Positions 43,159 to 52,793 of a stretch of 64,000 bases of DNA are shown one piece after another. The stretch spans positions 354,197-418,196 of the forward strand of contig NW_006920872.1 in the NCBI RefSeq assembly GCF_000417875.1, written 5' to 3'. The position numbers and the translations under genes are program-made. The stretch is from Pseudozyma flocculosa PF-1. Taxonomy: Eukaryota > Basidiomycota > Ustilaginomycetes > Ustilaginales > Ustilaginaceae. The stretch's first letter is position 1, and each line of letters opens with the position of its first letter. The notes beneath the pieces were generated by a model. That model was not told where the DNA came from. It worked only from the letters and a program-made list of their open reading frames with translations, and did not search any database.

Positions 43159-44378
43159 ATGACCGACGTCGATGCAGACATTCCGGGCTTCGTTCATGAC
43201 CTCCTCAGCAGCGTCATCCCCTACCCCGTCTTCCGCATCCTCGCCGGCTTCTCCAACCTCATCTACAGCCTGCTCGGCTCCTCCAACAACCCCGCCTCTT
43301 GGACATCGACGCTGCTACCGCCCCTTTTGACCTTCTTCCTCGCCTACACCGCCCTCGTCATCGCCTACCGTACCGTCCGCAACGCAATCTCCCTCGCCTG
43401 GTGGGGCATCAAGTGGGGCGCCATCATCGGCGGCCTCATCGCCGTCTGGGCCTGGTGGACCGACAACACCGGCGCCATCAACTCGGTCGGCCAGGCTCCC
43501 CCCTCTGGCATCTTTGACCAGATCGGCCGGTGTGAGTGGCTCCGTGCCGAGTGCTGCCGCTACCTAGGCCCCCCGGCCCATCGCATCTACAGGTGCCTCG
43601 TGTTCTGATGATGTGCTCCTTGGTCGATTCCGTGCGCCTTCATGTCGGCTTCTCATCTGTCTGTCTGTCCGCATCAGCGCTCGGTCTATGGCGAGGCTGA
43701 ACTCTCCCCTCCCGTCGCCTCCCTCCGCCATCCATACCCCATTCACCGACAATCACCATCACTGCTCCTCGCTGGACGCATTCATTCCTTGGCCCACACG
43801 CAGTGAACAGCTTCATGTCCAACCCGGCCGTATCAGCGCTCTACTCGCAACTATCTTCCAACACCGGCGGCTCCGCGGGCTCAGGATCTCGAGCGCGGCA
43901 GTCGTCGCCCTACTCGTCACGTGAACGCAAGCCGTTCGATCAAACCAGGCGGCGCAACCGTCGCAACGCTGGCAGCAGCGGCGGAGGCATTGATGACTTC
44001 CTGCCAGCCGATCTCGGCGGCGGGCTCGACGCGTTCAGCGACCTGCTGGGACGAGCGCGCAACAACGACGGCCTCGATGACAACCACAACAACAACCCTG
44101 GTGGTGGCGGCGGCGTCGACTTTGCAGGCCTGCTCGGCTCGATGATTGCGGCGGGTCAGCAGCAGGGAATCGATGCGGCATCGGCCCTCCGCGCTGCCAG
44201 CCGGGTGCAGGACGAGGTCAGAAGGTTCCAAGAGAACCCAGCGGCGTGGCTGGCGTCCATCGGATCCAGCTTCCGCGCGGACGGTGGTGTCGGGCCCGGG
44301 TCTGGCGGCGAGGACGACGAGCCGGTGGGATCGCGGACGAGGGCGCGAGCCAGGCGAGGTCGAGCTGCTGCCCGCTAG
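43159..44378 (+). CDS. APQ12: Apq12-like nuclear-envelope/ER membrane protein
   Basis: Exons 43159-43531 and 43804-44378 give 315 residues; the 272-bp intron is the longest in the window. Apq12 in yeast is a small ER/nuclear-envelope protein needed for nuclear pore biogenesis and membrane lipid balance. Two adjacent membrane segments (about 52-76 and 86-102: LLPPLLTFFLAYTALVIAYR and GIKWGAIIGGLIAVWAWW), joined by a short basic/aromatic loop, resemble the Apq12 hairpin, and an amphipathic N-terminal stretch precedes them. The second exon encodes a soluble tail of about 190 residues, Gly/Asn/Arg-rich (RRRNRRNAGSSGGG; DDNHNNNPGGGGG), with a helical block near 250-285 and a basic end (RTRARARRGRAAAR). 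Yeast Apq12 lacks such a tail. The family call is based on the hairpin alone. Confidence 0.55.
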
Positions 44379-44867
44379 TCGTCCTGACCGAGTGTCGATC
44401 TAGACTTGTTGGGGGGCATGGGCCTTTGGAGGAGACGTGGTCGCTGCACCGTACCCACCGGCAGCGTGTGCCGTCCGCAGGTAATATCATCCGATCAGAC
44501 CGAGATACAAGAGCCTCGAGGAGCGCGCTTTGGACAGAGATGGAGGAAGGCCCGAAGCGACCGTCAAGAGGCTCGCTAGGCGAGGAGGGCAAAAGAGTTG
44601 TCTAGTCACACATTTGTGTTGCTGAAGCGTAACGGGAGGTGAGGAACGAGCCTGGGTTTGGTTTGACGGGCTTGAATAGAGGTGACGGTGGAACCGCGTA
44701 GCGTTTGAAGGCCGGCCTGGCGAGGATAGGATGGCATGATCGAGCGCCGGGAGTGCGCTTGGATCGAGCGCTCGAGAAGCACAAGGGGCCTACGGCGTTG
44801 CATCGGTCTTTGGGACACGGTCGCAAAAGGCTCTCCGGCGGCGTTTCGAGAGCGAAGCGATGCGGGA
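44379..44867. other. Intergenic between convergent APQ12-like and ATG44 genes
   Basis: About 490 bases, probably two 3' UTRs. I see no repeat, RNA gene or coding frame of note. Confidence 0.5.
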
Positions 44868-45098
44868 TCACTTCATGGTGACGACGTCCCTCTTGAAGTA
44901 CTGGCTGGCCCTTGCCGCTGCTACGCCGCTGTCAAAGATGAACTCGCCGAGGCCGAGGTACTTTTCGACGAATCCTTTTGTCGTGGGCTCCGAGATGCGG
45001 TCGACATCGGGGGCGAGGCCCGTCTGCCTCTTGATGCCGGCCAGGAAGGTTGAAAACAGCATAGCGTCGGCGCCGTAGTGGATCAGTCGGCCGAGCAT
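44868..45098 (-). CDS. ATG44: Mitofissin Atg44 (DUF1748 family)
   Basis: Single-exon gene for 76 residues, the usual length of this family (about 73-80). Atg44/mitofissin acts in the mitochondrial intermembrane space, where it drives membrane fission for mitophagy. The whole protein matches the DUF1748 pattern: MLGRLIHYGADAMLFSTFLA at the N-terminus, then GIKRQTGLAPDVDRI, a middle helix with VEKYLGLGEF, and FDSGVAAARASQYFKRD at the end. The ATG at 45096-45098 places the conserved H-Y-x-x-D block where it belongs; the frame extends upstream but with Ser/His/Pro-rich sequence unlike the family. It is divergent from NUP54 with about 500 bp between starts. Confidence 0.92.
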   Translation of the reverse strand: MLGRLIHYGADAMLFSTFLAGIKRQTGLAPDVDRISEPTTKGFVEKYLGLGEFIFDSGVAAARASQYFKRDVVTMK

Positions 45099-45602
45099 CT
45101 CGCGTGTGTGTGAGTGGCTGTGGAGGGGTTGAGGTGCGGAGGTGGGAACGTGTTGCGCAGACCGTTCTGGACCGTGCTGCGATGAAGAGACGAGACTTGC
45201 AGCCGAAGACGTGAGGTGCGTGGAAGGGCAAGGATGGACGAGCTGGAGATGGAGATGGAGGAACGGGAAGAGGAGAGAGGATCGAGACGTGGCAGATGGT
45301 GGCGAGGCGGGAGAGGGGTCCGAGGCCTGGGGAGGTGGCCTAACCGCGCAGGCGACAATAGCGGCCTCAGCGTATGTGATGGCTGTGCGGGCTCGGTTCC
45401 GGGCCAAGAGACGCAGGTCAAGGCGCCAAGGGCCTGGCCTGCGTGGGTGTGTTTGTCTTTGACGCTCCTCCATCGCTTTTTTTGACGCCATCCCTCAGCC
45501 CTCTCTCGCGCTCCCATTCCTCCCCCTGCCTGTCCCCACTCGCTCGTCCTTGCTGCCCTCGACACCCTCCTTCCCTACGGAAGCGCAGCTGTCCCCCGCA
45601 CC
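45099..45602. promoter_or_regulatory. Divergent promoter of ATG44 and NUP54
   Basis: 504 bases between opposite start codons. It has a GAGATG repeat near 45246-45262 and a C/T-rich stretch (45475-45600) leading to the NUP54 start. Long frames overlapping ATG44 here are extensions or shadows. Confidence 0.5.
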
Positions 45603-47310
45603 ATGGCCTTCTCATTCGGCGCACCGGCCGCAGCGCCTTCCGGCCAGCCAGGCGCCTCCACATCCGGCTTCTCGTTTGGCCAACCACAGAACAAGCCCGC
45701 CACGACCACCGGAGGCGGCTTCTCGTTTGGACAGCCGGCAGCGTCCCAGCCGCAGGCGACGGGGTCCACTGCCGCCCCGGCTGCTACGGGCGGTCTGTTC
45801 GGCGCCTCGACGTCCCAGCCCCAGCAGCAGCAGCAGGGCGCCGCTGGCCCCTCGAATACTGGCAGTACCTTCTCATTTGGTGCCCAGCCGCAACAACAAC
45901 AACAGCAGCAGCCGCAACAGCAGCCAGCATCTACAGGGTTCGGAGGTGGTCTGTTTGGATCCTCGACCAACACTGCCGGAGGAACCGGGGGAGGCTTCTC
46001 GTTTGGTAAACCACCCCAGACCACACAGCAACAGCAGCAGCAGCCTTCCACTTCCCTCTTCGGAGCATCAACGTCGACCGCGCCTAGCTTTGGTGCGAGC
46101 CAGAACGCCGGGACGGGCATGGGCGCAGGCTTCGGTACGAGCTTCGGTGCGGGTGCAGCTGGTCAGCAGCCGCAGCAGCAGCAGCAGCAGCAGCAAGGAC
46201 AAATGCAGCAGCAACAGCAGCCGCAGCCGGATAAGAAGCTCGGCCTCTCTCTGGCGCCCAAGATCGAGCAGATCCGTGCAGCGTGGGACACGCGCAACGC
46301 CGCTGCTTGCCGCTTCCTCTACTACTTCTACAACAATGCCGGCAACGCGCAGAACCTCAAGATGATCCAGGGCAGGAGGCAGGATGCCGTGGGATCGCTG
46401 CACGATCAGCTGTGGGCCGCTGCCATTCGAGAGAATCCGGACCCGAACCGGTGAGTGGCACACTGAAAAGCTCGACGTCATGCCATTGGGCATCTAGTCC
46501 GTCCGGCTGACCCTTGCTCGGCCGCTCCTTCCCCAACGGACCGCGACAACAGCCTCTACCCGGTGCTTGCCCTCGGATTCCCAGACCTTCAGAAGCGAGT
46601 GCAGTCCCAGACGCTCGAGGCCAGTCGCCAACGCACGCTCCTCTCTACGATCTCGACGCGCCTCTCGACGCTGGACCAGAAGCACGCCCTGACCAATACG
46701 GTGCGATACGCCGCCGCCTCGTCGCGGCAGACGCAGCTGCACCACCGCCTCGTCTCGCTCATCTCCAAGTGCGCCGTCCTCATCCCGGCGCTGCGCGGCA
46801 AGAGCATCGGAAAGGAAGAGGAGCGGCTCATGGCCATTCTCGAGGCGTGCGAGCGCGAAATCGTAGGCGTCAAGGGTGCCGGCGGGGCTCGGTTGAGGGC
46901 CAAGGTCAATGAGCTCTGGGCCATGCTCGGCGTCGTCAAGGCCAAGAGGGAGACGATGGCCAGGGAGGGTCGGAGGGATGGGACCGAGTGGGCCGTCGTC
47001 GACGAGCAGGGACTGGACAGGGTCGCAAAGGTGAGCCCCGCGATCGCGTCGCTCTTCTTCTGTCCCGGCCGATCACACCTCGAGAGAAGGCCAGAACGCG
47101 TCGGTCAGAAGAGCTCCGGGCTGACCATGAGAGGTCGGATCGTTTGTTTTTCACTTGCCCGGCCGTCTTCTGTCCACTGCACAGATCCTCTCGTCGCAGC
47201 AGCAGGGTCTCAGCCACCTCAGCACCACGCTCGTCCAGGACACCAAGACGATGGAGACCATCATGCAAGGCTTGACCGGAGTGAAGCTCGTGGGCGTCAC
47301 CAACCGATAG
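45603..47310 (+). CDS. NUP54: FG nucleoporin Nup54/Nup57
   Basis: Three exons, 45603-46450, 46553-47030 and 47185-47310, give 483 residues. Nup54 (yeast Nup57) belongs to the central channel complex with Nup62 and Nup58. Residues 1-205 are FG repeats with FSFG and GLFG cores (MAFSFGAP, GFSFGQP, GGLFGAS, GTSFGAG) spaced by Gln-rich runs. The structured part begins near DKKLGLSLAPKIEQIRAAWD and crosses the first splice as NPDPNRLYPVLALGFPDLQK, the family hallmark. It continues through helical segments (SRQTQLHHRLVSLISKCAVL) to the last exon, with ILSSQQQGLSHLSTTLVQDT ending in VGVTNR. All junctions are in phase; donors are GTGAGT and GTGAGC. Confidence 0.92.
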
Positions 47311-47579
47311 GCGGCGACCAGGGTCGCTCCTGGTCGTCGATGAGCTCGGCCGTTGTCAATCGATGGAGCCCTCAACTGCCATGCTCGATGGCTGCACGTC
47401 GTCAGTCTTCCCTCGGTCTCGAGAGCGCACACAGTCGATTCAGTGCTCGAGCGAGCTGTCCACGATGTCCCTGACGAGGTCTATGCGAGTGCGATTTCGT
47501 CAGAGTGGGCGACATTTCCCACGTCGTGTCATGTCATCGATCTGTCCAAACCTTCTCCACCAGTCCCCAGTTCCTCGGC

Positions 47580-48884
47580 TCAGGCAGGCAGGAAGCCGGC
47601 GTAGACGACGACGCCAACATCCGGGATCTTCTTGACCTTTTCGAGGTCGCCAGTCTGTACGTTGCGCTTGAACAGGACGAGGTCCTGGCTGTCCTGGTGG
47701 GCCGAGACGAGGTAGCCAGCGGTGCCGTCGGCGGGCGAGCTGAGGGAAAAGTGGCGCGGCAGCAGGCCGCCGCTGCCGATCCACTTTTCAAAGCGGAGCG
47801 TGCCCTGGTGAGCGTCGCGCGAAAAGATGGTGATGTGGTCCTCCTTCTTGTCGCCGCGGTTCGAGACGTAGACGAAGCGGCCGTCGGGCGACACCTCAAT
47901 CTCGGCCGTGGTGCGGTTGGTGGGCAGGATGCCGGGGCCCGAGAGCGGCGTTCCAGCCGGGAACGGGTAGAGGGGTTTGCCGAGCTGCTTGAGCTCTCCC
48001 GTCGCCGCGTCGTGCTCAAAGGCCGTGACGGTCGACGAGAGCTCCGAGGCGAGGTAGGCGTACATCTTGTCGTCGCCCGCCTTTTTGCTCGCGTCGGCGA
48101 GCGAAGGGTAGAAGGTGATGTGGCGAGGCCCGCTGCCGACATCGACCTTGGTGTCGCCCTTGTACTCGACCTTGGCCGCCTGCTGGCCCTTTGCGGCCGT
48201 GATCTGGAAGCGGTGGACGACATCGGCGCCCAGGTCGCAGATGTAGACCCAGTCGCCGGTGGGCGAGATCTGAGTCTGGTGCGCGTAGCTGTGGTCCTGG
48301 CGGTCCTTGACCGGTCCGGTGCCCTCTCGGGTGAACTGGTAGGTCTGCCTCGAGGACTCGTCAATCTCGCCCGTCTTGGGGTCGAGGTGGAAGTAGGCGA
48401 GGGAGCCCGTGCCGTAATTTGCCACAAAGAGCATGTTGGCCGAGGCGCCGTGGCCGACGCTGCACGAGACGGGCTCCTGGCCCTTTGACGAGACGGGCTG
48501 GCCGATGGGGTCGAGCTGCAGCGGGTCGGCCGACTTGAGCGAGGCGGCAAACATGTTGCCCGAGGCGCCGTCGGCGATGTAGAGGATGCGGCGCGAAGCA
48601 TCCCGGCTGCCCGTCGAGAATGAGGGGGCATAGCAGACCCAGCCTGGGTTCTGCCCGAACTGCTTGGCGGCCACGTTGGCGGGCGCGGCGTCGAACGAAG
48701 ACGTCGAGGGGTCGACGCTGTAGGGCAGGACGGTGCCGTTGTAGGTCGTGGCGAGGATGCGCAGGTCCTTGGACGCACCGGCGCCGGCGCCGGCCTGGCT
48801 GTTGCTAGAGGCTGCGTCAGTCATACCGGAGAATAGGGAAAGGAGGGCGACAAAGCCCTGGGTGATGCGGAGCGGCGAAGGCAT
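47580..48884 (-). CDS. Lactonase-type seven-bladed beta-propeller protein, probably secreted
   Basis: Single-exon gene, 434 residues from ATG 48882-48884. The N-terminus has a hydrophobic stretch (ITQGFVALLSLFSGMTDA, about 7-24) consistent with a secretion signal. The rest matches the 3-carboxymuconate cyclase/6-phosphogluconolactonase propeller family: repeated blades of the type LFVANYGTGSLAYFHLDPKT, WVYICDLGADVVHRFQI and RFVYVSNRGDKKEDHITIFS, with the family motif VGSGPRHITFYP near 248. The end, LVSAHQDSQDLVLFKRN then DVGVVVYAGFLPA, is typical. The family includes hydrolases of lactones and cyclic muconates; a secreted fungal member could act on lignin-derived or sugar lactones, but the substrate cannot be read from sequence. 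A TATA-like box lies 165 bases upstream. Confidence 0.87.
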   Translation of the reverse strand: MPSPLRITQGFVALLSLFSGMTDAASSNSQAGAGAGASKDLRILATTYNGTVLPYSVDPSTSSFDAAPANVAAKQFGQNPGWVCYAPSFSTGSRDASRRILYIADGASGNMFAASLKSADPLQLDPIGQPVSSKGQEPVSCSVGHGASANMLFVANYGTGSLAYFHLDPKTGEIDESSRQTYQFTREGTGPVKDRQDHSYAHQTQISPTGDWVYICDLGADVVHRFQITAAKGQQAAKVEYKGDTKVDVGSGPRHITFYPSLADASKKAGDDKMYAYLASELSSTVTAFEHDAATGELKQLGKPLYPFPAGTPLSGPGILPTNRTTAEIEVSPDGRFVYVSNRGDKKEDHITIFSRDAHQGTLRFEKWIGSGGLLPRHFSLSSPADGTAGYLVSAHQDSQDLVLFKRNVQTGDLEKVKKIPDVGVVVYAGFLPA

Positions 48885-50086
48885 GGCGGTAAAGAGGAGC
48901 GCAGACGTCAGTCGCCGTTGTGATCGTGGACAAGGACGGAGCCTGGTAGAGCGGGGAAGGAAGGGCGGTAGGGAAGGTGATGGGAGACGAGAAGGAAGAT
49001 GGACCTGGTGCGCAACTCACACCAGACTGCAAGGCTCCTGCTCAAAAGCTTTATATGCAAGGCTGTAGGGGGCAGCGGCAGGCGTGCCACGGGGGGCGAG
49101 GCGATCTGTGCTGTCGTGTCACTGTACCGGCAACGGTCCAGCCGCCGTGCGTGTCATAAAAGAGAAGAGAGAGCGTGGGGGGCAACGAAGAATGGGGACC
49201 ATGGTCGCCGGGCCGGCAAAAGAGGTTGAGGTTGTTGGTCAGCCAAGGAGAGGTGGGGGAGAGAAGCAACTTTGACAAGCGAGTCGCTAAACGAGGGGCG
49301 AGGTGCATATGGGCGGGGCGGGCCCGGTACGTACGTGCGTGCGTTGTTTGGTCGCTCAGAGCCACACAATGGCTGCACCACGGGGACGAGGATGGTTGAG
49401 TGGAAAAGGGAAGGAGCGGGAGGTGCTCCTGCTGGCCACACCTGGACGTCGTCGTGGACCTTAAGTACAGTCTCTGCCACTCTACTCTGGTGCTCGAAGC
49501 CGACCGCAGGAAGGACGAGGCGGGGAGGTGCCGCTGAGTGAAGGGAGGGTCGGGTCTGCGGGCGGCAGAACGTCACACCCGACACCAGAGCGTCCACTGG
49601 TGCCCCACTTTGGCCGACGCCCGATGCCGGGCCCAGGCAGGCGGCGGGAAGGCGGGGCGCTGACTGACCCCAGCTGGCGACTGGCCGGTTGCGCACCTCG
49701 TGAAGCGCCTCAGCTTCCTTCTTCTTGTCTGTTACATTGCGGCGTCACAAGGCTGCCCAGGCAACGTCTTGGCCACAGTGAACGGTCACAGCAGCATGCT
49801 TTGGGCTGGCTCGCCCCCTTTTTCAACGTTTCTCCCCGACCTTGAGCACTAGAAGCTTCCTCGTAACGAAGCTCAGGGTTGCGCGGTACAGCCTATCGGC
49901 CTGTCCGGTCTTCCGGCGGGTGATCCGACTACATCGCCGGCGCGGGTGACCCGACGGCCGACCGCAGGCCATCAACTTCTCTCAGTCCATCGGCCTTCCT
50001 CAATGACAAACACACAACGATCGGTCCGGGGCCGGCCTCTGCGCCGAAGTTGGCTTCCAAAATGTGCCGACCACGGGGGCAGTCTG
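48885..50086. other. Intergenic: lactonase promoter and 3' side of the mitochondrial-protein gene
   Basis: About 1.2 kb without a supportable gene. Apart from the TATA-like site the sequence is unremarkable, and frames of 60-180 codons on the minus strand have no family resemblance. Confidence 0.5.
49050..49059 (-). promoter_or_regulatory. TATA-like box of the lactonase gene
   Basis: On the minus strand this reads GCATATAAAG, about 165 bases upstream of the lactonase ATG at 48884. It is the best TATA match I found in the window and suggests a regulated rather than housekeeping promoter. Confidence 0.5.
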
Positions 50087-52263
50087 CTAGTAGCGCGGCG
50101 CAGGAGGACCATTCTTCTCGAGCTCCTTGAGCCAGCGCGGCTTCAGCCGCTCGGAGTATTGCCGGCAGTCGAGGTCGGACGCCCGCAGCGTCTTGACGGC
50201 ATCTGAGCCTGCGACCAGGATCGAGGGACAGCAAAGGGGTGCGCGCCAGGGCTGTCAGCTGGGCCCGCGCTACAGACGAGGGCTTCATCGCGCAACGTCT
50301 GCGACCCGCGCAGCGACGAAGACTCACCTTTGACCGTAGACCCGTCGGACTGGTTGATTACGAGGAGGTTGTCAATGTCGGCACCGGCCGCCGTGGCATT
50401 GACCAGACTCCTGCGGCTCTTGAGCTCCCTGGGGACGCCCTCCTCGAGGTAACGCTTGTTGGCCGCCACATTGAGCGTGAGCCTCTGGACGTGGGGCGAG
50501 GTCCAGTGGATAAAGTCGCCCAGGCCCGCCTTGCGATCCGGATGCTGCTGCTCGGCCTCGCGCTCCTGCTTGTCCGAGAGCCACTGGTACGGCCTTGGCT
50601 CCGTGGGCGGGGTCCCCGAGTACCTCATCTGCGTGGTCGAGGGCAGCCGCTGCTTGTCCTTCTTGGAACGCACCGGTTTAGAAGGATCAACGCGCGACGT
50701 TCGCGCCTGATACGCCTCGCGCTCGTCGCGTTCCAGCGGCGTCCAGTTGGCCTTCTCGAGGAGCTCATCGACCTTCAGGGTGATGGCCCACGCGACGGGG
50801 AGCTCGACGGCCAGGTGCTCGGCCTCTTGCGACTTGATGCTGTCCTTGAGCTCTTTAATGTGCAAGCTGTCGGCCTCCTCCCAGAGCTCGTCGATCTCGG
50901 CGCGGTTCATTTTGCCCAGCCCGAATTGTTTCTTCATCTCGCCCATCTTGGCCGTCAGCTTTTCCTTGTACTCGATCCGCTTCTTGCGCCGCTCATCCTC
51001 AGCCGCCGCTCGCTCCTTGCTGAAATGCTGCTGGAACGGGTTGCGGATGGGCAGGCGTGGGAACAGGTCGGTCGTCTGGATTGAGAAGGGGTGGCGGTCC
51101 GAGCCCGTACGACGCCAGACCCCGTCCTTGTGGAACAGACTCGCAAAGGTGTGCATCTGCTTGTCCCACGCACCCAGCGCGTGCGTGACCCTTTGCCGCT
51201 CGCCCTCCTTGTCGATGAAAGAGCATTCGGCAAGGTGTATCGGTATGAGGAGCGGGTAGGCCGCCAGCATGTGGGTCTTGAGCGTCTCCGGTTCAAAGTG
51301 GACAGGAGACAGCTTCGGGTTGCCCGTCTTGTAGTTGCTCCACGCCCGCCCCGTGCGGCCGAGCTCCTCCTCAAGATCCTCTCTTGGGATCTCGCCCTCG
51401 ATGGTGCGGTCCTCGGGCGCGAGGTCCTTCCTGAGAAGTTCCGGCAGGTGGAGCGGCGAGATGTTGAAGGGCAGCGGAGGCGGTATACCTCCCTCGATCT
51501 CGACGCCCTTGGGATGCAGGTGCTTCTCGGGGTCGTAAAGTTCGTAGTCCATCATCAGCTGGTAGTTTCTCTGTGCCGGATCGAGCGTCTGCTGCGGCTG
51601 ATCTGGGCTGACGGGGGCGTCGCTGGGATAGTCGGGGTACATGGGCATGGTGGTCATGGGCCCCCACGAGTTGCCGGGGAAGCGGCTCTTGGTGGTGAGC
51701 AAGGTGACCTCTGCGCGGCCGTTTTCGCCGCGGCACCTGAGCTCGACGGAAGCGTTGACCATCCAGATGGGCAGGTAGAGGGCCGAGATCTTTTCGAACG
51801 TGACGACCCTTTCGCGCACCTCTTGCGCAGTCTCTCCGCCAATGGTGAGAGCGTAGTGGAGCTTGAGGTGCTCGTACCAGGAACGGTGATGCTGGAGCAC
51901 GCCGCCGGCAGTGAAGGCGTGCAGAAACTGCCTTGCTTCCTCCGTGCCGACGCGGAAGGGGAGCACCTCGACCTTTGCCCGGTAGCGCTTCGGAACCAGG
52001 TTGGCCGGGTCGACGGGGCGAGAGGGTGAGGCCGACGAGGGGGGTGTGGGAGGTTTGGCATTGCTGCCACTGCGCCGCGAAGAAGTCGAGGTGAAGCGTG
52101 GGCCAAAGCTGTCCGCGAGGCCTCGCCGCGAGTCGAGGCATTGTCGGCAGGTCTTGAGGTGCACAAAGGCCTGCGAGCTGGGCAGCAGTGTTCGTGATGA
52201 TGAAGTTGGGGCCAGCGCATGACGTGCCGTCGCTGTGAGGGCAGCAGCGCTGAGCAGGGCCAT
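50087..52263 (-). CDS. Unidentified protein with a probable mitochondrial presequence
   Basis: Exons 52263-50328 and 50208-50087 give 685 residues; the only in-frame ATG before the conserved part is 52263-52261. The first ~60 residues (MALLSAAALTATARHALAP, then Ser/Arg-rich and almost free of acidic residues) look like a mitochondrial targeting sequence. The body is soluble, charged and clearly protein-like, with blocks such as KRYRAKVEVLPFRVGTEEAR, ISALYLPIWMVNASVELRC and GAWDKQMHTFASLFHKDGVW. A long charged helical segment (about 460-560, EDERRKKRIEYKEKLTAKMG) and the ending LKELEKNGPPAPRY follow. The second exon was placed by phase (GTGAGT...CAG) and reads SDAVKTLRASDLDCRQYSER. I do not recognise the family. 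It is divergent from HEM13 and may share regulation with it. Confidence 0.82.
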
Positions 52264-52793
52264 GATGAGGACGGTGGGGCGTCCTCCGGCAAGGGCACGC
52301 TCTGCTGTTGGCTGAGGGTGCGCTGATGGAACAAGAGACGGGCTAGGAGGAGCACAGCGATGGCGAAGAGGAGCGGGCGGGCAAAGAAGAAGCGAGAGTG
52401 GCCCTCCTGCGGGCCAGCGAGCTCTAAACCACGGCAGCGCAGGCAGGCAAGAAAGGGCCAAGCGGTCAAGGTGGAGAGCATCGGAGCCGCAGCCATGGGC
52501 CCACTCGGCGGCGACTTCCGGAGGTGGTGGCCCGACGCCCGCCCACTTCGCCAGGCTGGCCTGCCCGCCAGCCTGCCAACCGCGCAACCGTGCCCACCCT
52601 CGACCTTCTGCACAGTCTCGGAAGCCACCGAGGTGGTGGGTCGACAACTGCTTGCTTGCTTGCTTCCTTCCCGCCCCTCATACAGGTTAAAGACGGGACT
52701 CGTCCTCGCCCGTTTTCTCGCCGCCTCTGGCCATTTCCTCCCCCCTACCAGACCTCACCCGGCCCCACTCTGCTCCAAGCAGCCGTCCACACC
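52264..52793. promoter_or_regulatory. Divergent promoter of HEM13 and the mitochondrial-protein gene
   Basis: 530 bases between opposite start codons, with a GCTT run at about 52651-52665 and a C-rich leader before HEM13. No TATA box or clear haem- or oxygen-response element is seen by eye. Confidence 0.5.
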
